From an uncultured Oscillospiraceae bacterium (GTDB lineage: Bacteria; Bacillota; Clostridia; Oscillospirales; Oscillospiraceae), in contig CAKTSA010000008.1 of the NCBI GenBank assembly GCA_934597585.1, forward strand, positions 1-60,920: a DNA stretch of 60,920 nucleotides. The letters run 5' to 3'. Of this stretch, positions 51,684 to 59,569 are shown piece by piece. Position 1 is the first letter of the stretch; the number at the start of each line of letters is the position of its first letter. The notes under the pieces were generated by a model that was not told where the DNA came from, searched no databases, and was given only the letters and a program-made list of their open reading frames with translations. Both the position numbers and the translations under genes were made by a program.

Positions 51684-52334
51684 TCAATTTGTCTCATTTA
51701 CTGCCGCTGCCAGCTGGGCGGGATCGTCGCACAGGGCGAAAATCCGCAGGCAGTCGGCTTCATTTGCCGGATCAACATCCAAATGGAACATATCCCAATC
51801 ACGACTGTCCATGTGGGTCTTGCGGCTGTTAGGCTCGTCCAGACGGGCAACAAGCTTTTCACCATTCCGGCGAAGGGAGTTAATATTTTGGCGCACGGTA
51901 TCTTCACTGAGTTCCTGCTTGAGACCGAGATATACGCCGCTCTTTCGCGCAATCTCCTCAAGTGTGCGCTCTGCCACCGGGCAGCCACGCATATTGATCG
52001 CCGTCTGCCGCAGTTCGTCACGGCTCACATGATCCCGCATTTTCAGGGCCTGCAAAATGGCAAGCTGCTCCTGCGTCGGCGCGGAGGTAGGCCGTGCCAT
52101 ATATGTCCGCTCCATCGCGTCGACCGCGGATAGCAAGCGGTTGTCGTACTCATACCGAAGCGCCGCAAGCTCCTTGCCCCGGCGGTCGTCCAGTAGCCGC
52201 TTGCTGTCCATGTATGAGGCGGAGTCCTTGAAACGCTCCAACCGCTCAAATTCGGGCCGGTATCTGTCGTTCAGCTCCTGCAAGTCCTTGCGAAAGCTGC
52301 GAATGGAATTGAAATATCGTTCGGTATTTGTCAT
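51684..52334 (-). CDS. Hypothetical phage structural-region protein
   Basis: A 216-residue charged helical protein (MTNTERYFNSIRSFRKDLQELNDRYRPEFERLERFKDSASYMDSKRLLDDRRGKELAALRYEYDNRL). It occupies, with its neighbour, the slot where portal and capsid genes would normally be, but shows no similarity that I can see to either. Unknown function. Confidence 0.6.
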   Translation of the reverse strand: MTNTERYFNSIRSFRKDLQELNDRYRPEFERLERFKDSASYMDSKRLLDDRRGKELAALRYEYDNRLLSAVDAMERTYMARPTSAPTQEQLAILQALKMRDHVSRDELRQTAINMRGCPVAERTLEEIARKSGVYLGLKQELSEDTVRQNINSLRRNGEKLVARLDEPNSRKTHMDSRDWDMFHLDVDPANEADCLRIFALCDDPAQLAAAVNETN

Positions 52335-52339
52335 AGTTT

Positions 52340-52597
52340 TTACCTCTCTGCGGTCTTTCCCGCCGTGTAACTCACGTCAAACAGCGGTGTATGATAGCCG
52401 CTGTGATCCTTCTCAAGCTCCCGGTTCGCGTCGTCCATCGACGCAAACGCCGGGATGATCTGCTTCGTCCATGTCTGGGCGTCGATGCTCATAAAGCAGT
52501 GGGGACATTGCCGCGCTGTGTCTGCTTTCCAGTTATCACGGCTGTATACGTCCCACGTACCACCGCACTGGTGGCAATGGATTTTCAAATAGCCCAT
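52340..52597 (-). CDS. Small zinc-ribbon phage protein
   Basis: An 85-residue protein: MGYLKIHCHQCGGTWDVYSRDNWKADTARQCPHCFMSIDAQTW holds two CxxC pairs. The start at 52597 has AAAGGAG; the frame extends upstream into the terminase gene and is not needed. Located between TerL and the unknown helical gene. Confidence 0.7.
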   Translation of the reverse strand: MGYLKIHCHQCGGTWDVYSRDNWKADTARQCPHCFMSIDAQTWTKQIIPAFASMDDANRELEKDHSGYHTPLFDVSYTAGKTAER

Positions 52598-52611
52598 GTT
52601 GGCTCCTTTCT

Positions 52612-53940
52612 TTAGGCCGTCTGGCCTCGTGTGTAGATTTCTCGGTTCAGCGCGTAAGCCAGCGCGTCGATACTGTGGTTGTCGCGATCTGGCAGGCGGC
52701 TCAGAATGTTCCCGTCCTTGTCCTTTTCGTATTCGTAGTTTGCAAATTCCCGCGCCGCATTGGGTGTCCGTGCAGGATCGATCACAATACGCCGATGCTG
52801 CAGCCATTTGATTCGATACTCGACGCACCCTGGGGCCTTGTGGCAGGCTTTAGCCCAATTCAAGCCGCAGTCTCTCAAGTCCATGATACTTTTAGGCTCC
52901 GCGCTGTCGCAATACACCTCGATTGGCGCAGACCCCAGCAGGGGCTTGATTTCCTCCGCCAACTGCCTGTTGGACATCCCGCGCTTGTAAATCTCTTTCA
53001 GAAGATAGATCGTTTCATGCTTCCGGTCATAACTACAGAGGATGAAGCAAGCTGGATCGCTGGCAAAGCCGAAGTCCAGACCGGCAAAGAAGTACTGCAT
53101 CTGCTGGATTTCCTCCCGTGTGATCTCCCGTAGCGCTAATGCGGGGAAAACCTCTGCACCGGTGCCGGTGGCAATACCCAGATACTCGTGCTGATACGCC
53201 CGCTCGTTCACGGCTTTCAGGCGCTCGGCCTCCAGTATGAAAGCTTCGCCCAGCCAGTCGGCGGGGATCATGGTAAAATCGGTGTGGAATGTGATCGCCT
53301 GCTCGTCCGGCTCCGCAATGAACTGATTGGCCCAGTTGCTCAAGTTGATCGGCGGGTTGAAGCTGCGGAATATCTGCGGCCTTGTGCCTTGCCCACGCAT
53401 GACAGATTGCAGAACATTTCGGGCAAAGCGCGGGCCGGGCAGCTCACTGAATTCCTCGAACCAGACGTAACGGAACACACCGTGCCGGGGCTTAATGGAT
53501 TTCAACTTACTGGCATCGTCCAAACCTCGAAAAAGGATCTGTGCGCCGGTTGGCCGGTACTCATACAGCATCGGCGAGACGGTGGATTTCCACAGGTGGG
53601 ACGTACCCAGCATATCAATGGCCCACGCGATTTGACTGAACACACTATCGCGCATGGTGTTTGCGGTGCGGCGAAACACGATGGCGTTGCTCTGGCCGGT
53701 GGTGTCGCTCTGCACACCCGCCACGATCTCCAGCGACACAAAGGAGCTTTTACAGGAGCCGCGCCCGCCGGGGAGATTGTAAAACCGGTGCTTTTCTGCC
53801 TTGATATCCTCGTGCAGGGGAATGTAACACGGGGCTATGTAGTCCGTAACCACTGCGGTGGTGGTCATGCTGTCCCGACGTTGCTTCTCTGCCATTTCAA
53901 GGGCCGCTATACGCTGTTCCAACTTATCCCGTGTTATCAC
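52612..53940 (-). CDS. terL: Phage terminase large subunit (PBSX/Terminase_3 type)
   Basis: A 442-residue DNA-packaging motor. Walker A GGRGSCKSS at 58-66, Walker B-like YVWFEEF, coupling region FRSFNPP, and C-terminal nuclease with LDFGFASDPACF, VYCDSAEPKSI and DRDNHSIDALAYA acidic residues, all intact. It cuts and pumps DNA into proheads. A complete packaging terminase in an element that lacks its own capsid and portal is the key anomaly of this region. ATGA overlap with TerS. Confidence 0.94.
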   Translation of the reverse strand: MITRDKLEQRIAALEMAEKQRRDSMTTTAVVTDYIAPCYIPLHEDIKAEKHRFYNLPGGRGSCKSSFVSLEIVAGVQSDTTGQSNAIVFRRTANTMRDSVFSQIAWAIDMLGTSHLWKSTVSPMLYEYRPTGAQILFRGLDDASKLKSIKPRHGVFRYVWFEEFSELPGPRFARNVLQSVMRGQGTRPQIFRSFNPPINLSNWANQFIAEPDEQAITFHTDFTMIPADWLGEAFILEAERLKAVNERAYQHEYLGIATGTGAEVFPALALREITREEIQQMQYFFAGLDFGFASDPACFILCSYDRKHETIYLLKEIYKRGMSNRQLAEEIKPLLGSAPIEVYCDSAEPKSIMDLRDCGLNWAKACHKAPGCVEYRIKWLQHRRIVIDPARTPNAAREFANYEYEKDKDGNILSRLPDRDNHSIDALAYALNREIYTRGQTA

Positions 53941-54290
53941 TGCCGCATCTCCTCCAACGCTGCAAGGCGCTCTGCAAGGTCATTCTGGTCGGTCAGGCGC
54001 ACGGCGTAATCAAGGGCAATCTTCGCCGCGTTTACTCTAGCCTGCGCCGGTATCTCCTCGTCCTCCATGACCGTCTGCAAGGTGGACAATGCAGGCTCCA
54101 GGAGCTGCTGCGCCCTGCGGGTCGCGTCCTGCACCACTCCGGCGAACGCTTCACGATATCGTTGACAAAACTCCTGATCCTCGAAATAGGAACGCATTGT
54201 TCGATCTGAAATACCCGCCGCTGCCGCAGCTTCTTTTTTGGTGCGCGAGGTCAAGAGCGCTGCAAGCAGCTTTTCTTTATTGGGCGTCAT
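53937..54290 (-). CDS. terS: Phage terminase small subunit
   Basis: A 117-residue DNA-recognition subunit: N-terminal HTH (KEKLLAALLTSRTKKEAAAAAGISDRTMRSYFEDQEFCQRY) and a helical oligomerisation region. It would recognise the packaging site. Its ATG overlaps the upstream nuclease gene and its stop overlaps TerL. Confidence 0.85.
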   Translation of the reverse strand: MTPNKEKLLAALLTSRTKKEAAAAAGISDRTMRSYFEDQEFCQRYREAFAGVVQDATRRAQQLLEPALSTLQTVMEDEEIPAQARVNAAKIALDYAVRLTDQNDLAERLAALEEMRQ

Positions 54291-54636
54291 TCACTACCTC
54301 CTTTCCGCTTTCTGCCGTTTTCTGCTGTTGATATAGGTTGATCCAGTCCGCAAGCCGCATCGTCACAAGCCACGGCTCACGGCTGCGGCGATGAAACACA
54401 GCAGGTGCACCATCACGGAAGCGCTCACTGTCCCTTGTAGCCTGGTGCATGGCTTCCGGAACGTTCAGCCGCTCCACGCGCTTGACCTCGATGTGGACAC
54501 CAGGTAAGCCTACAAGGTCGGGAACCTCGCCAAAGGACAGCGAACCGCCCCGCCTAATCTCGTACCCATATTCTCGGAGTACGGCGGCAAGCTCCCGCTC
54601 ACCGTCCGCCCCCTTGCGCTGTGACTTACTGCCCAT
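54277..54636 (-). CDS. PDDEXK-type nuclease (Holliday junction resolvase-like)
   Basis: A 119-residue protein: KSQRKGADGERELAAVLREYGYEIRRGGSLSFGEVPDLVGLPGVHIEVKRVERLNVPEAMHQA. The E..., PDLxG and xEVKR residues form the PDDEXK nuclease centre. Phage resolvases of this size process replication intermediates before packaging. Weak ribosome site; the coding region overlaps both neighbours slightly. Confidence 0.75.
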   Translation of the reverse strand: MGSKSQRKGADGERELAAVLREYGYEIRRGGSLSFGEVPDLVGLPGVHIEVKRVERLNVPEAMHQATRDSERFRDGAPAVFHRRSREPWLVTMRLADWINLYQQQKTAESGKEVVNDAQ

Positions 54637-54820
54637 CTGCTGTGTGTTTCCTCGCACAGTCCGGACAAAACACCGCTGTGCCGTACAGGTCACTTTCACC
54701 GTCGCGGAAAATATCTGCAATATCGACCGTGAATTCCTTGCCGCAGATTGGGCAGGTGGTGTAAACATTGTCGTCCTCGATGTACAGGTTACGGCCCTTT
54801 TTCGTTTTCAAGTAAAACAT
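54626..54820 (-). CDS. Small double-CxxC phage protein
   Basis: A 64-residue protein: beta-rich start MFYLKTKKGRNLYIEDDNVYTTCPICGKEFTVD, then CPDC. Zinc-binding is likely. GGAGG lies before the ATG and its end overlaps the nuclease start. Function unknown. Confidence 0.65.
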   Translation of the reverse strand: MFYLKTKKGRNLYIEDDNVYTTCPICGKEFTVDIADIFRDGESDLYGTAVFCPDCARKHTADGQ

Positions 54821-54844
54821 CTTTAGTTCCTCCGTATAAATTTA

Positions 54845-55444
54845 TCAAAGTCCTTGTCCATAGCTCTCCCGCATCCGTTGAAGAGCTATTTGCCGCTTCG
54901 TCTCAAAATCAATCTCATCGGTGTCTGAGGGAGCGGACGCGACCTCCCTTTTATCTGCGTCCCGCAGACGCCCTTTTACACCCACGGCTACATCTGCGGC
55001 TATGGTTGCGGTTGCGGTTGCGGCTGCGGTTGCGGTTTCGGCTGTGGCTGTGGTTGGTTGAATTGGTTGACAAAGGTCAACTGTGGTTGACTGCTGCCGA
55101 CCATTGTTGACCGTTGCAGGCGTTTGCTCGGCAAGGTATTTCGCCAAAGCTTCCTTATCCTCTGAGTCAATCCCGTGTGCCGGGGCGTAGTTGCGCTTAA
55201 AGTTGCTGACAAGGCCCTTGATCCGGTTTTTCTCCCGGATGTCCGCATAGCGAACGCTATCGCGGTCAATTTTGTCTGCGATGAAGGGCCAAATCGCTGA
55301 AAGTACACCGTCAAAATTGGGGGTAATTCCCATCTCCGCATATTCCAAGATTGCCTCAAAAAGTCGCCCTTTCGTCTCGTAGTCAAGCCCCTTGATGGCT
55401 TTTCCTGTCTCGAAATAAACCAAGACCCCCGGTCTTTCTGCCAC
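54845..55444 (-). CDS. DUF6291-family phage replication-associated protein
   Basis: About 199 residues. N-terminal domain: RPGVLVYFETGKAIKGLDYETKGRLFEAILEYAEMGITPNFDGVLSAIWPFIADKIDRDSVRYADIREKNRIKG. A low-complexity stretch near residues 125-145 (AETATAAATATATIAA) is encoded by a hexanucleotide tract (55003-55058). GTG at 55442-55444 is preferred for the start because relatives begin MA(E/D)R; upstream GTGs at 55451 and 55454 are alternatives. Second DUF6291 gene of the element. Confidence 0.7.
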   Translation of the reverse strand: MAERPGVLVYFETGKAIKGLDYETKGRLFEAILEYAEMGITPNFDGVLSAIWPFIADKIDRDSVRYADIREKNRIKGLVSNFKRNYAPAHGIDSEDKEALAKYLAEQTPATVNNGRQQSTTVDLCQPIQPTTATAETATAAATATATIAADVAVGVKGRLRDADKREVASAPSDTDEIDFETKRQIALQRMRESYGQGL

Positions 55445-55449
55445 TGGCG

Positions 55450-55863
55450 TCACCACCCTTTGAACGTCTCTTGTCCGGTCAGCTTCAGCAGCGCATCCTC
55501 CGCCGCACGGGAAACAGCGGCAATTTCTTTTGCCCGTCTGGACATTGAGCCGATAAACCGCCGCACATCACTTTCCTCCGCCGGGAGAAAATAGCCGTGC
55601 TGACAGTCGGACAAAATCAATTTTCCATCCTTGCGCTCCTGCTGAATCCGCCGCCGAATGCTGCGCTCATCTTCGCCGGTAAGCTGCGCCAGTTCCTGAA
55701 GCGTCAGAGCATTCTCAGCTCCCGCGCAGAGGAGATCAGAAATCAGTAGATTTCTTTCGCAGTGTGTGATAGAATTTGGATCGGGAAATCTGGTCGTCAA
55801 ACCTTTTCCCTCTGCCCTTGTCGGTGCTGGAACACCGGCAGGGGCTTTCCCTTTGTCATGCAC
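55450..55863 (-). CDS. Winged-helix phage replication/regulation protein
   Basis: A 137-residue protein with a central HTH: NLLISDLLCAGAENALTLQELAQLTGEDERSIRRRIQQERKDGKLILSDCQHGYFLPAEESDVRRFI. The N-terminal 30 residues are polar. It probably binds DNA in early functions. Overlaps the small excisionase-like gene by eight bases. Confidence 0.75.
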   Translation of the reverse strand: MHDKGKAPAGVPAPTRAEGKGLTTRFPDPNSITHCERNLLISDLLCAGAENALTLQELAQLTGEDERSIRRRIQQERKDGKLILSDCQHGYFLPAEESDVRRFIGSMSRRAKEIAAVSRAAEDALLKLTGQETFKGW

Positions 55864-56047
55864 TCTCGCTCACCCCCGCCTGCTGATTTAACCAGCGCTT
55901 GAACGCCTCCGCCGGAATGCGCGTACACCCGCCAATGTGGGCGACCGGAAAACCATCCAGACGCATCCACCGATAAATGGTCGGCCTTGATACCTCTGCC
56001 ACCTTCGCCGCCGTCGTGGGACTGTAAGCCAATTGATTTGCTTCCAT
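55856..56047 (-). CDS. Excisionase-like MerR-type HTH protein
   Basis: A 63-residue protein: AYSPTTAAKVAEVSRPTIYRWMRLDGFPVAHIGGCTRIPAEAFKRWLNQQ, the helix-turn-helix_17/excisionase pattern. It may act as Xis for the integrase at the other end of the element or as an early regulator. ATG 56047 overlaps the previous stop by one base (TGATG). Confidence 0.8.
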   Translation of the reverse strand: MEANQLAYSPTTAAKVAEVSRPTIYRWMRLDGFPVAHIGGCTRIPAEAFKRWLNQQAGVSESA

Positions 56048-56226
56048 CACTTCACCCCCTGACTCAATACACAGATCGCCTGCTCGATACGCTGCTCCTT
56101 CGCGGGTGGCAGCGGGAACCGCAACCAGCGTGTAAGTGTCGGCTCACTCACGCCGATCTCGGCCGCGATTTTCCACAGAGGAACACCATGTGCTTTTGCT
56201 CTTTGACGGATCATACAGTTTTCCAT
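56047..56226 (-). CDS. Small HTH protein, first gene of the right early operon
   Basis: A 59-residue protein: MENCMIRQRAKAHGVPLWKIAAEIGVSEPTLTRWLRFPLPPAKEQRIEQAICVLSQ. A clear helix-turn-helix (VPLWKIAAEIGVSEPTLTRWLR). AAGGAGG precedes the ATG. Likely Cro-like counterpart of the repressor at 56391. Confidence 0.75.
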   Translation of the reverse strand: MENCMIRQRAKAHGVPLWKIAAEIGVSEPTLTRWLRFPLPPAKEQRIEQAICVLSQGVK

Positions 56227-56290
56227 GTTTTCTCCCTTCCTCCTTGACAGGTATACTTTAATATGCTATCATCTCATTGATGACGATTTT

Positions 56291-56319
56291 ATTATACCCG
56301 GCAACGAACGTTTGTTCAA
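56291..56319 (-). promoter_or_regulatory. Right early promoter with LexA-box-like site
   Basis: Minus-strand TTGAAC (56314-56319), 17 bp, TATAAT (56291-56296). The spacer contains CGAACGTTTGTTCA (56305-56318), which fits the Firmicute LexA consensus CGAAC-N4-GTTCG with one end mismatch. DNA damage could thus switch on the HTH-DUF6291-terminase operon. Confidence 0.65.
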
Positions 56320-56338
56320 GTTGAAGGAAATAAAATTT

Positions 56339-56367
56339 AATATACCAATTTTTACGATTGGTATATT
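56339..56367 (+). promoter_or_regulatory. Repressor operator (11-bp perfect inverted repeat)
   Basis: AATATACCAAT (56339-56349) and ATTGGTATATT (56357-56367) with a 7-bp centre, 23 bp before the repressor start; it overlaps the possible -10 of the plus-strand repressor promoter, implying autoregulation. Confidence 0.7.
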
Positions 56368-56390
56368 TTATTGACGGATTGGGTGAAAAA

Positions 56391-57074
56391 ATGAAACAGC
56401 AGGAACGATCTTTTGAAATGGCGCGGCGGCTAAAGGCATTACGCAACGCGAAAGGATTATCGCACAACGATCTTAAAAACGAGCTTCAAAGCAGATACGG
56501 AATCAAAATCAGCCGTGCAAGCCTGTTAAATTATGAGATCGATGATGAATTTCACAGCAAAGCAGATGCACTGTCGAACCTAAAAATGAATGCAGAATAC
56601 TTAAATTGTTTTGCAGATTTTTATGGAGTTTCAACCGACTATTTACTTTGCAGGACAGATATAAGCACTTCTGATGTAAGTATGGCATCAGCTTGCAAAA
56701 AGTTGGGACTATCAGAGGGAACCTGCGAGTGGATTCGCGGATTAGATTTAGAGCCATCAATTAGGCCAGACGTTTTGAAAGGCTTAAATCTATTGTGCGA
56801 AAACGATATGTTTGAAGATTTGTGCTTCAAGCTAAATGCTTTATCTGAAGAACGCAGCAAAACAAGGAAGTCTGATGCACAAGAATTTAAATTTGGCACC
56901 GAAGAATTTTGCGCGGATCGTAGACTTATGTCCGATTTGGATGACATGGTAAGAGGCAAATCCGACGATAAGTATTGTGTTGTTAGTAAAAAAGAATGGC
57001 TTGACATGTTTAGAACACATATAGAGCATGAATTTGCACTGTTATTAGATAATTTGGAGTTTAAAGAATGCTGA
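56391..57074 (+). CDS. XRE-family repressor of the right module
   Basis: A 227-residue regulator with HTH RSFEMARRLKALRNAKGLSHNDLKNELQSRYGIKISRASLLNYE and a long Asn/Lys-rich C-terminal region without a visible LexA-like protease domain. The ATG is 13 bases after GGGTG. Strongly AT-rich codon use. It faces the early operon across a shared operator region, the typical lysogeny switch layout. This is the second such switch in the element. Confidence 0.85.
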   Translation: MKQQERSFEMARRLKALRNAKGLSHNDLKNELQSRYGIKISRASLLNYEIDDEFHSKADALSNLKMNAEYLNCFADFYGVSTDYLLCRTDISTSDVSMASACKKLGLSEGTCEWIRGLDLEPSIRPDVLKGLNLLCENDMFEDLCFKLNALSEERSKTRKSDAQEFKFGTEEFCADRRLMSDLDDMVRGKSDDKYCVVSKKEWLDMFRTHIEHEFALLLDNLEFKEC

Positions 57075-57079
57075 AAAAA

Positions 57080-57147
57080 CCGCCCCCGGTGCTACCAACA
57101 CCGAGGGCGGCTATAAGGGCAGTAAACTTGCTACGCCTACTGCCCTT
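57080..57147 (+). terminator. Hairpins between repressor and integrase
   Basis: CCGCCC.CGGTG / CACCG.GGGCGG (57080-57110) and AAGGGCAGT / ACTGCCCTT (57116-57147). They probably limit read-through into int, though neither has a strong U-run. Confidence 0.5.
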
Positions 57148-57178
57148 CCATATTAACACAATATAGGAGGAAAAATCA

Positions 57179-58429
57179 ATGCCAAGAAAATCAAATACCA
57201 GGGCCGCGCAGGGATCAGGAACCATCCGCCAGCGGCCAGATGGAAAGTGGGAGGCCCGCTTTATCGCCGGTCATGATCCCGGCACCGGAAAGCCGATCCG
57301 CAAATCCGTCTACGCAAAGACGCAGAAGGAAGTCCGTCAGAAGCTTGCACAAGCGGTCGCCGCCGTGGACAACAAGGCATATCGTGAGCCCTGCAAAATG
57401 ACGCTGGGGGAATGGCTGAACATCTGGACAGATACCTATCTGGAGGGCGTCAAGCCCCGCACAGTCAAAATTTACGAGGACGATATACGCCTGCATATCA
57501 AGCCATATCTGGCCGCTGTGAAGCTGGAGGAGCTTGATACGCACATCGTGCAGAAGTACTTTAACAAGCTGCTGACCAGCGGCAAGAAGATCCCCAAGCG
57601 CGACGAGCAAGGGAAGATCGTCAAGAAAGACGGGAAAACTGTTTACACTACCGCGCCGCTTTCGCCCAAAACGGTGAAAAATGTTCACGGTGTTTTACAC
57701 AGGGCCTTGCGGCAGGCGGTGATAAACCGCTATATCCCGCTGAATCCGGCGGATGGCGATTTCTGCAAGCTCCCGAAGGGCCAGAAGCAGGAGATCAAGC
57801 CTTTGGATGAAATGCAGATCGCGGCATTTCTGAACGCGATCAAGGGCAACAGCTACGAAAACATCTTTGTCGTGACGCTGTTCACCGGTCTGCGTCAGGG
57901 TGAGGTGCTGGGCCTGACATGGGACTGCGTAAACTTCGATACCGGCGTGCTGACCATCAACAAGCAGATGCAGCTCCACCAGGAGAAGGGTATGACCCCG
58001 TATCAGCTGGTTCCCACCAAAAACGGCAAGACCCGCACCATCACCGCCGCCCCCTTCGTGATGGAACATTTGAAGCGTCAAAAGGTGTGGCAGACGGAAC
58101 AGAGGCTCCTTGCGGGCCCTCTGTGGCAGCACAGCGGCCTTGTCTTTACGGATGCACAGGGAAATCACCTGACGAAGCCGACGCTGTACAGGGCGTTCAA
58201 ACGAGCCGCCGTTGCCATTGGCAGGCCGGACGCACGCTTTCACGATCTGCGCCACTCTTACGCAGTTGCCGCGATTCGCTCCGGTGACGACATCAAGACG
58301 GTGCAGGGGAACCTGGGCCACGCCACCGCCGCCTTCACGCTGGACGTCTACGGCCATGTGACCGACCAGATGAAGCAGGCCAGCGCCGACCACATGGAGG
58401 CGTTTATCAAGAGCGTGTCGGGGGAATAA
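57179..58429 (+). CDS. int: Tyrosine integrase of element A
   Basis: A 416-residue site-specific recombinase. Arm-binding AP2-like domain (GSGTIRQRPDGKWEARFIAGHDPGTGKPIRKSVYAKTQKEVRQKL), SAM-like core-binding domain (about 70-200), and catalytic domain with Arg in FTGLRQGE near 238, HDLRH near 354-358, LGH near 381 and the nucleophile in DVYGH near 391. It recombines the tRNA-Cys attB with attP. AGGAGG precedes the ATG. Shares most of its catalytic domain with the integrase at 59802. Confidence 0.95.
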   Translation: MPRKSNTRAAQGSGTIRQRPDGKWEARFIAGHDPGTGKPIRKSVYAKTQKEVRQKLAQAVAAVDNKAYREPCKMTLGEWLNIWTDTYLEGVKPRTVKIYEDDIRLHIKPYLAAVKLEELDTHIVQKYFNKLLTSGKKIPKRDEQGKIVKKDGKTVYTTAPLSPKTVKNVHGVLHRALRQAVINRYIPLNPADGDFCKLPKGQKQEIKPLDEMQIAAFLNAIKGNSYENIFVVTLFTGLRQGEVLGLTWDCVNFDTGVLTINKQMQLHQEKGMTPYQLVPTKNGKTRTITAAPFVMEHLKRQKVWQTEQRLLAGPLWQHSGLVFTDAQGNHLTKPTLYRAFKRAAVAIGRPDARFHDLRHSYAVAAIRSGDDIKTVQGNLGHATAAFTLDVYGHVTDQMKQASADHMEAFIKSVSGE

Positions 58430-58597
58430 ACAATATTTCAGTTCTGTTGCCCAAAAACGTGCAACGATACAAAACGCGAGATGTATAGGTAGCAGCAACA
58501 ATTCAATTGTATTCGTAATTAACTGATATTGGTAAATTTAGCGGCACTTTGGCCCTAGATTCAATTTATGTAGTATGATATTATAATTATCCATGCG

Positions 58598-58626
58598 TTG
58601 ACAAAGACAGCGATTGGCGGTAAAAT
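58598..58626 (+). promoter_or_regulatory. Promoter of the PemK/MazF-like gene
   Basis: TTGACA (58598-58603), 17 bp, TAAAAT (58621-58626), 30 bp before the start. The rest of the 226-bp gap after int (58430-58597) is AT-rich with no gene. Confidence 0.8.
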
Positions 58627-58655
58627 ATAAAAAACGCTTTTATGGAGTTGCCTAT

Positions 58656-59417
58656 ATGAGTAAAATAATGACCGCCCAAGAGTTGACTAAGCATTGCGAC
58701 CGCGCAGTTACTGATTTGAAGAATCTACTGCTATCTTTTGCACAATCAACTGTTGAAAAAATGCCTAAACGCGCGATGCTAATTGCCTATTGGGTAAAAA
58801 CGTACGTGAAATACATACAGCGCGAAGACAGTTTTTCACCGGAAAGTGTCTATAAGCTGAAACGGGGTTCTGTTGTCTGTGTGGAATTTGGTTACAGGAT
58901 AGGCAGAGAATTGGGCGGCAGACATTATGCTGTTGTTCTCGACGCAAATAACTCCATACACAGAAACACGGTTACTGTTATACCTCTCGGATCATTAAAA
59001 GCACATTCACGAGATGACGAATACAATGTGCTTTTAGAGGATGGCGTGTATGTTCCTGTCCATCAAAAAGTAGATGCCCTTATAAAAGATGCAAGAGCTG
59101 CGCTTCAGGATGCTCTATCTATGAACGCTACCATTGATTCTGCAGTTGCTGAAGACCGGGTTGTATTGCGGACTATTCAACGGCAAAAACGAGATTCGGC
59201 AGAGAAACTCATTGAGCAGGCTAATTCGTGGATGGAAGAAATTTCCCAACTTAGTAGTGGTTCTGTTGCTAAAGTGGATCAGATAACTACAGTTAGCAAA
59301 ATGAGGATATCTCAACCGTTAAAAAAGACTCACCCATTATATGGTGTAAGATTGTCTGCAAAAGATCTTGATAAAATTGATGCACAGCTGATGAAGCTAT
59401 ACTTTTCCAAAAAATAG
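58656..59417 (+). CDS. Stand-alone PemK/MazF-like protein
   Basis: A 253-residue protein. The middle (about 66-130) is the MazF/PemK fold: KLKRGSVVCVEFGYRIGRELGGRHYAVVLDANNSIHRNTVTVIPLGSL; MazF proteins are mRNA interferases. It has an extra N-terminal helical region (1-60) and a long C-terminal helical part (140-253). No antitoxin gene is next to it. It has its own promoter and lies between int and attR, a common cargo position. A toxin or anti-phage role is inferred. Confidence 0.8.
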   Translation: MSKIMTAQELTKHCDRAVTDLKNLLLSFAQSTVEKMPKRAMLIAYWVKTYVKYIQREDSFSPESVYKLKRGSVVCVEFGYRIGRELGGRHYAVVLDANNSIHRNTVTVIPLGSLKAHSRDDEYNVLLEDGVYVPVHQKVDALIKDARAALQDALSMNATIDSAVAEDRVVLRTIQRQKRDSAEKLIEQANSWMEEISQLSSGSVAKVDQITTVSKMRISQPLKKTHPLYGVRLSAKDLDKIDAQLMKLYFSKK

Positions 59418-59520
59418 AGTAAATCGATGTATCTTTTGTTGACAATCTGAATAAACTGTGTTAGAATCCTAACATCAAGCCGCTTGCCGGCAGTGCGAAA
59501 GCACACATTAGGATCGCGTG

Positions 59521-59547
59521 AAAGCGCACTCTTCGGAGTGCGCTTTT
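59521..59547 (+). terminator. Terminator after the PemK/MazF-like gene
   Basis: Stem AAAGCGCACTC / GAGTGCGCTTT around TTCG followed by T4. Confidence 0.8.
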
Positions 59548-59569
59548 GCATTTGAACTTCTCGGGAAAA

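Noticed and set aside
55003..55058. CRISPR or minisatellite in the DUF6291 gene
   Set aside because: It is a short hexamer tract within a coding frame.
58430..58655. Antitoxin gene upstream of the PemK/MazF-like gene
   Set aside because: The 226-bp gap has no open frame with a ribosome site; only a promoter is visible.
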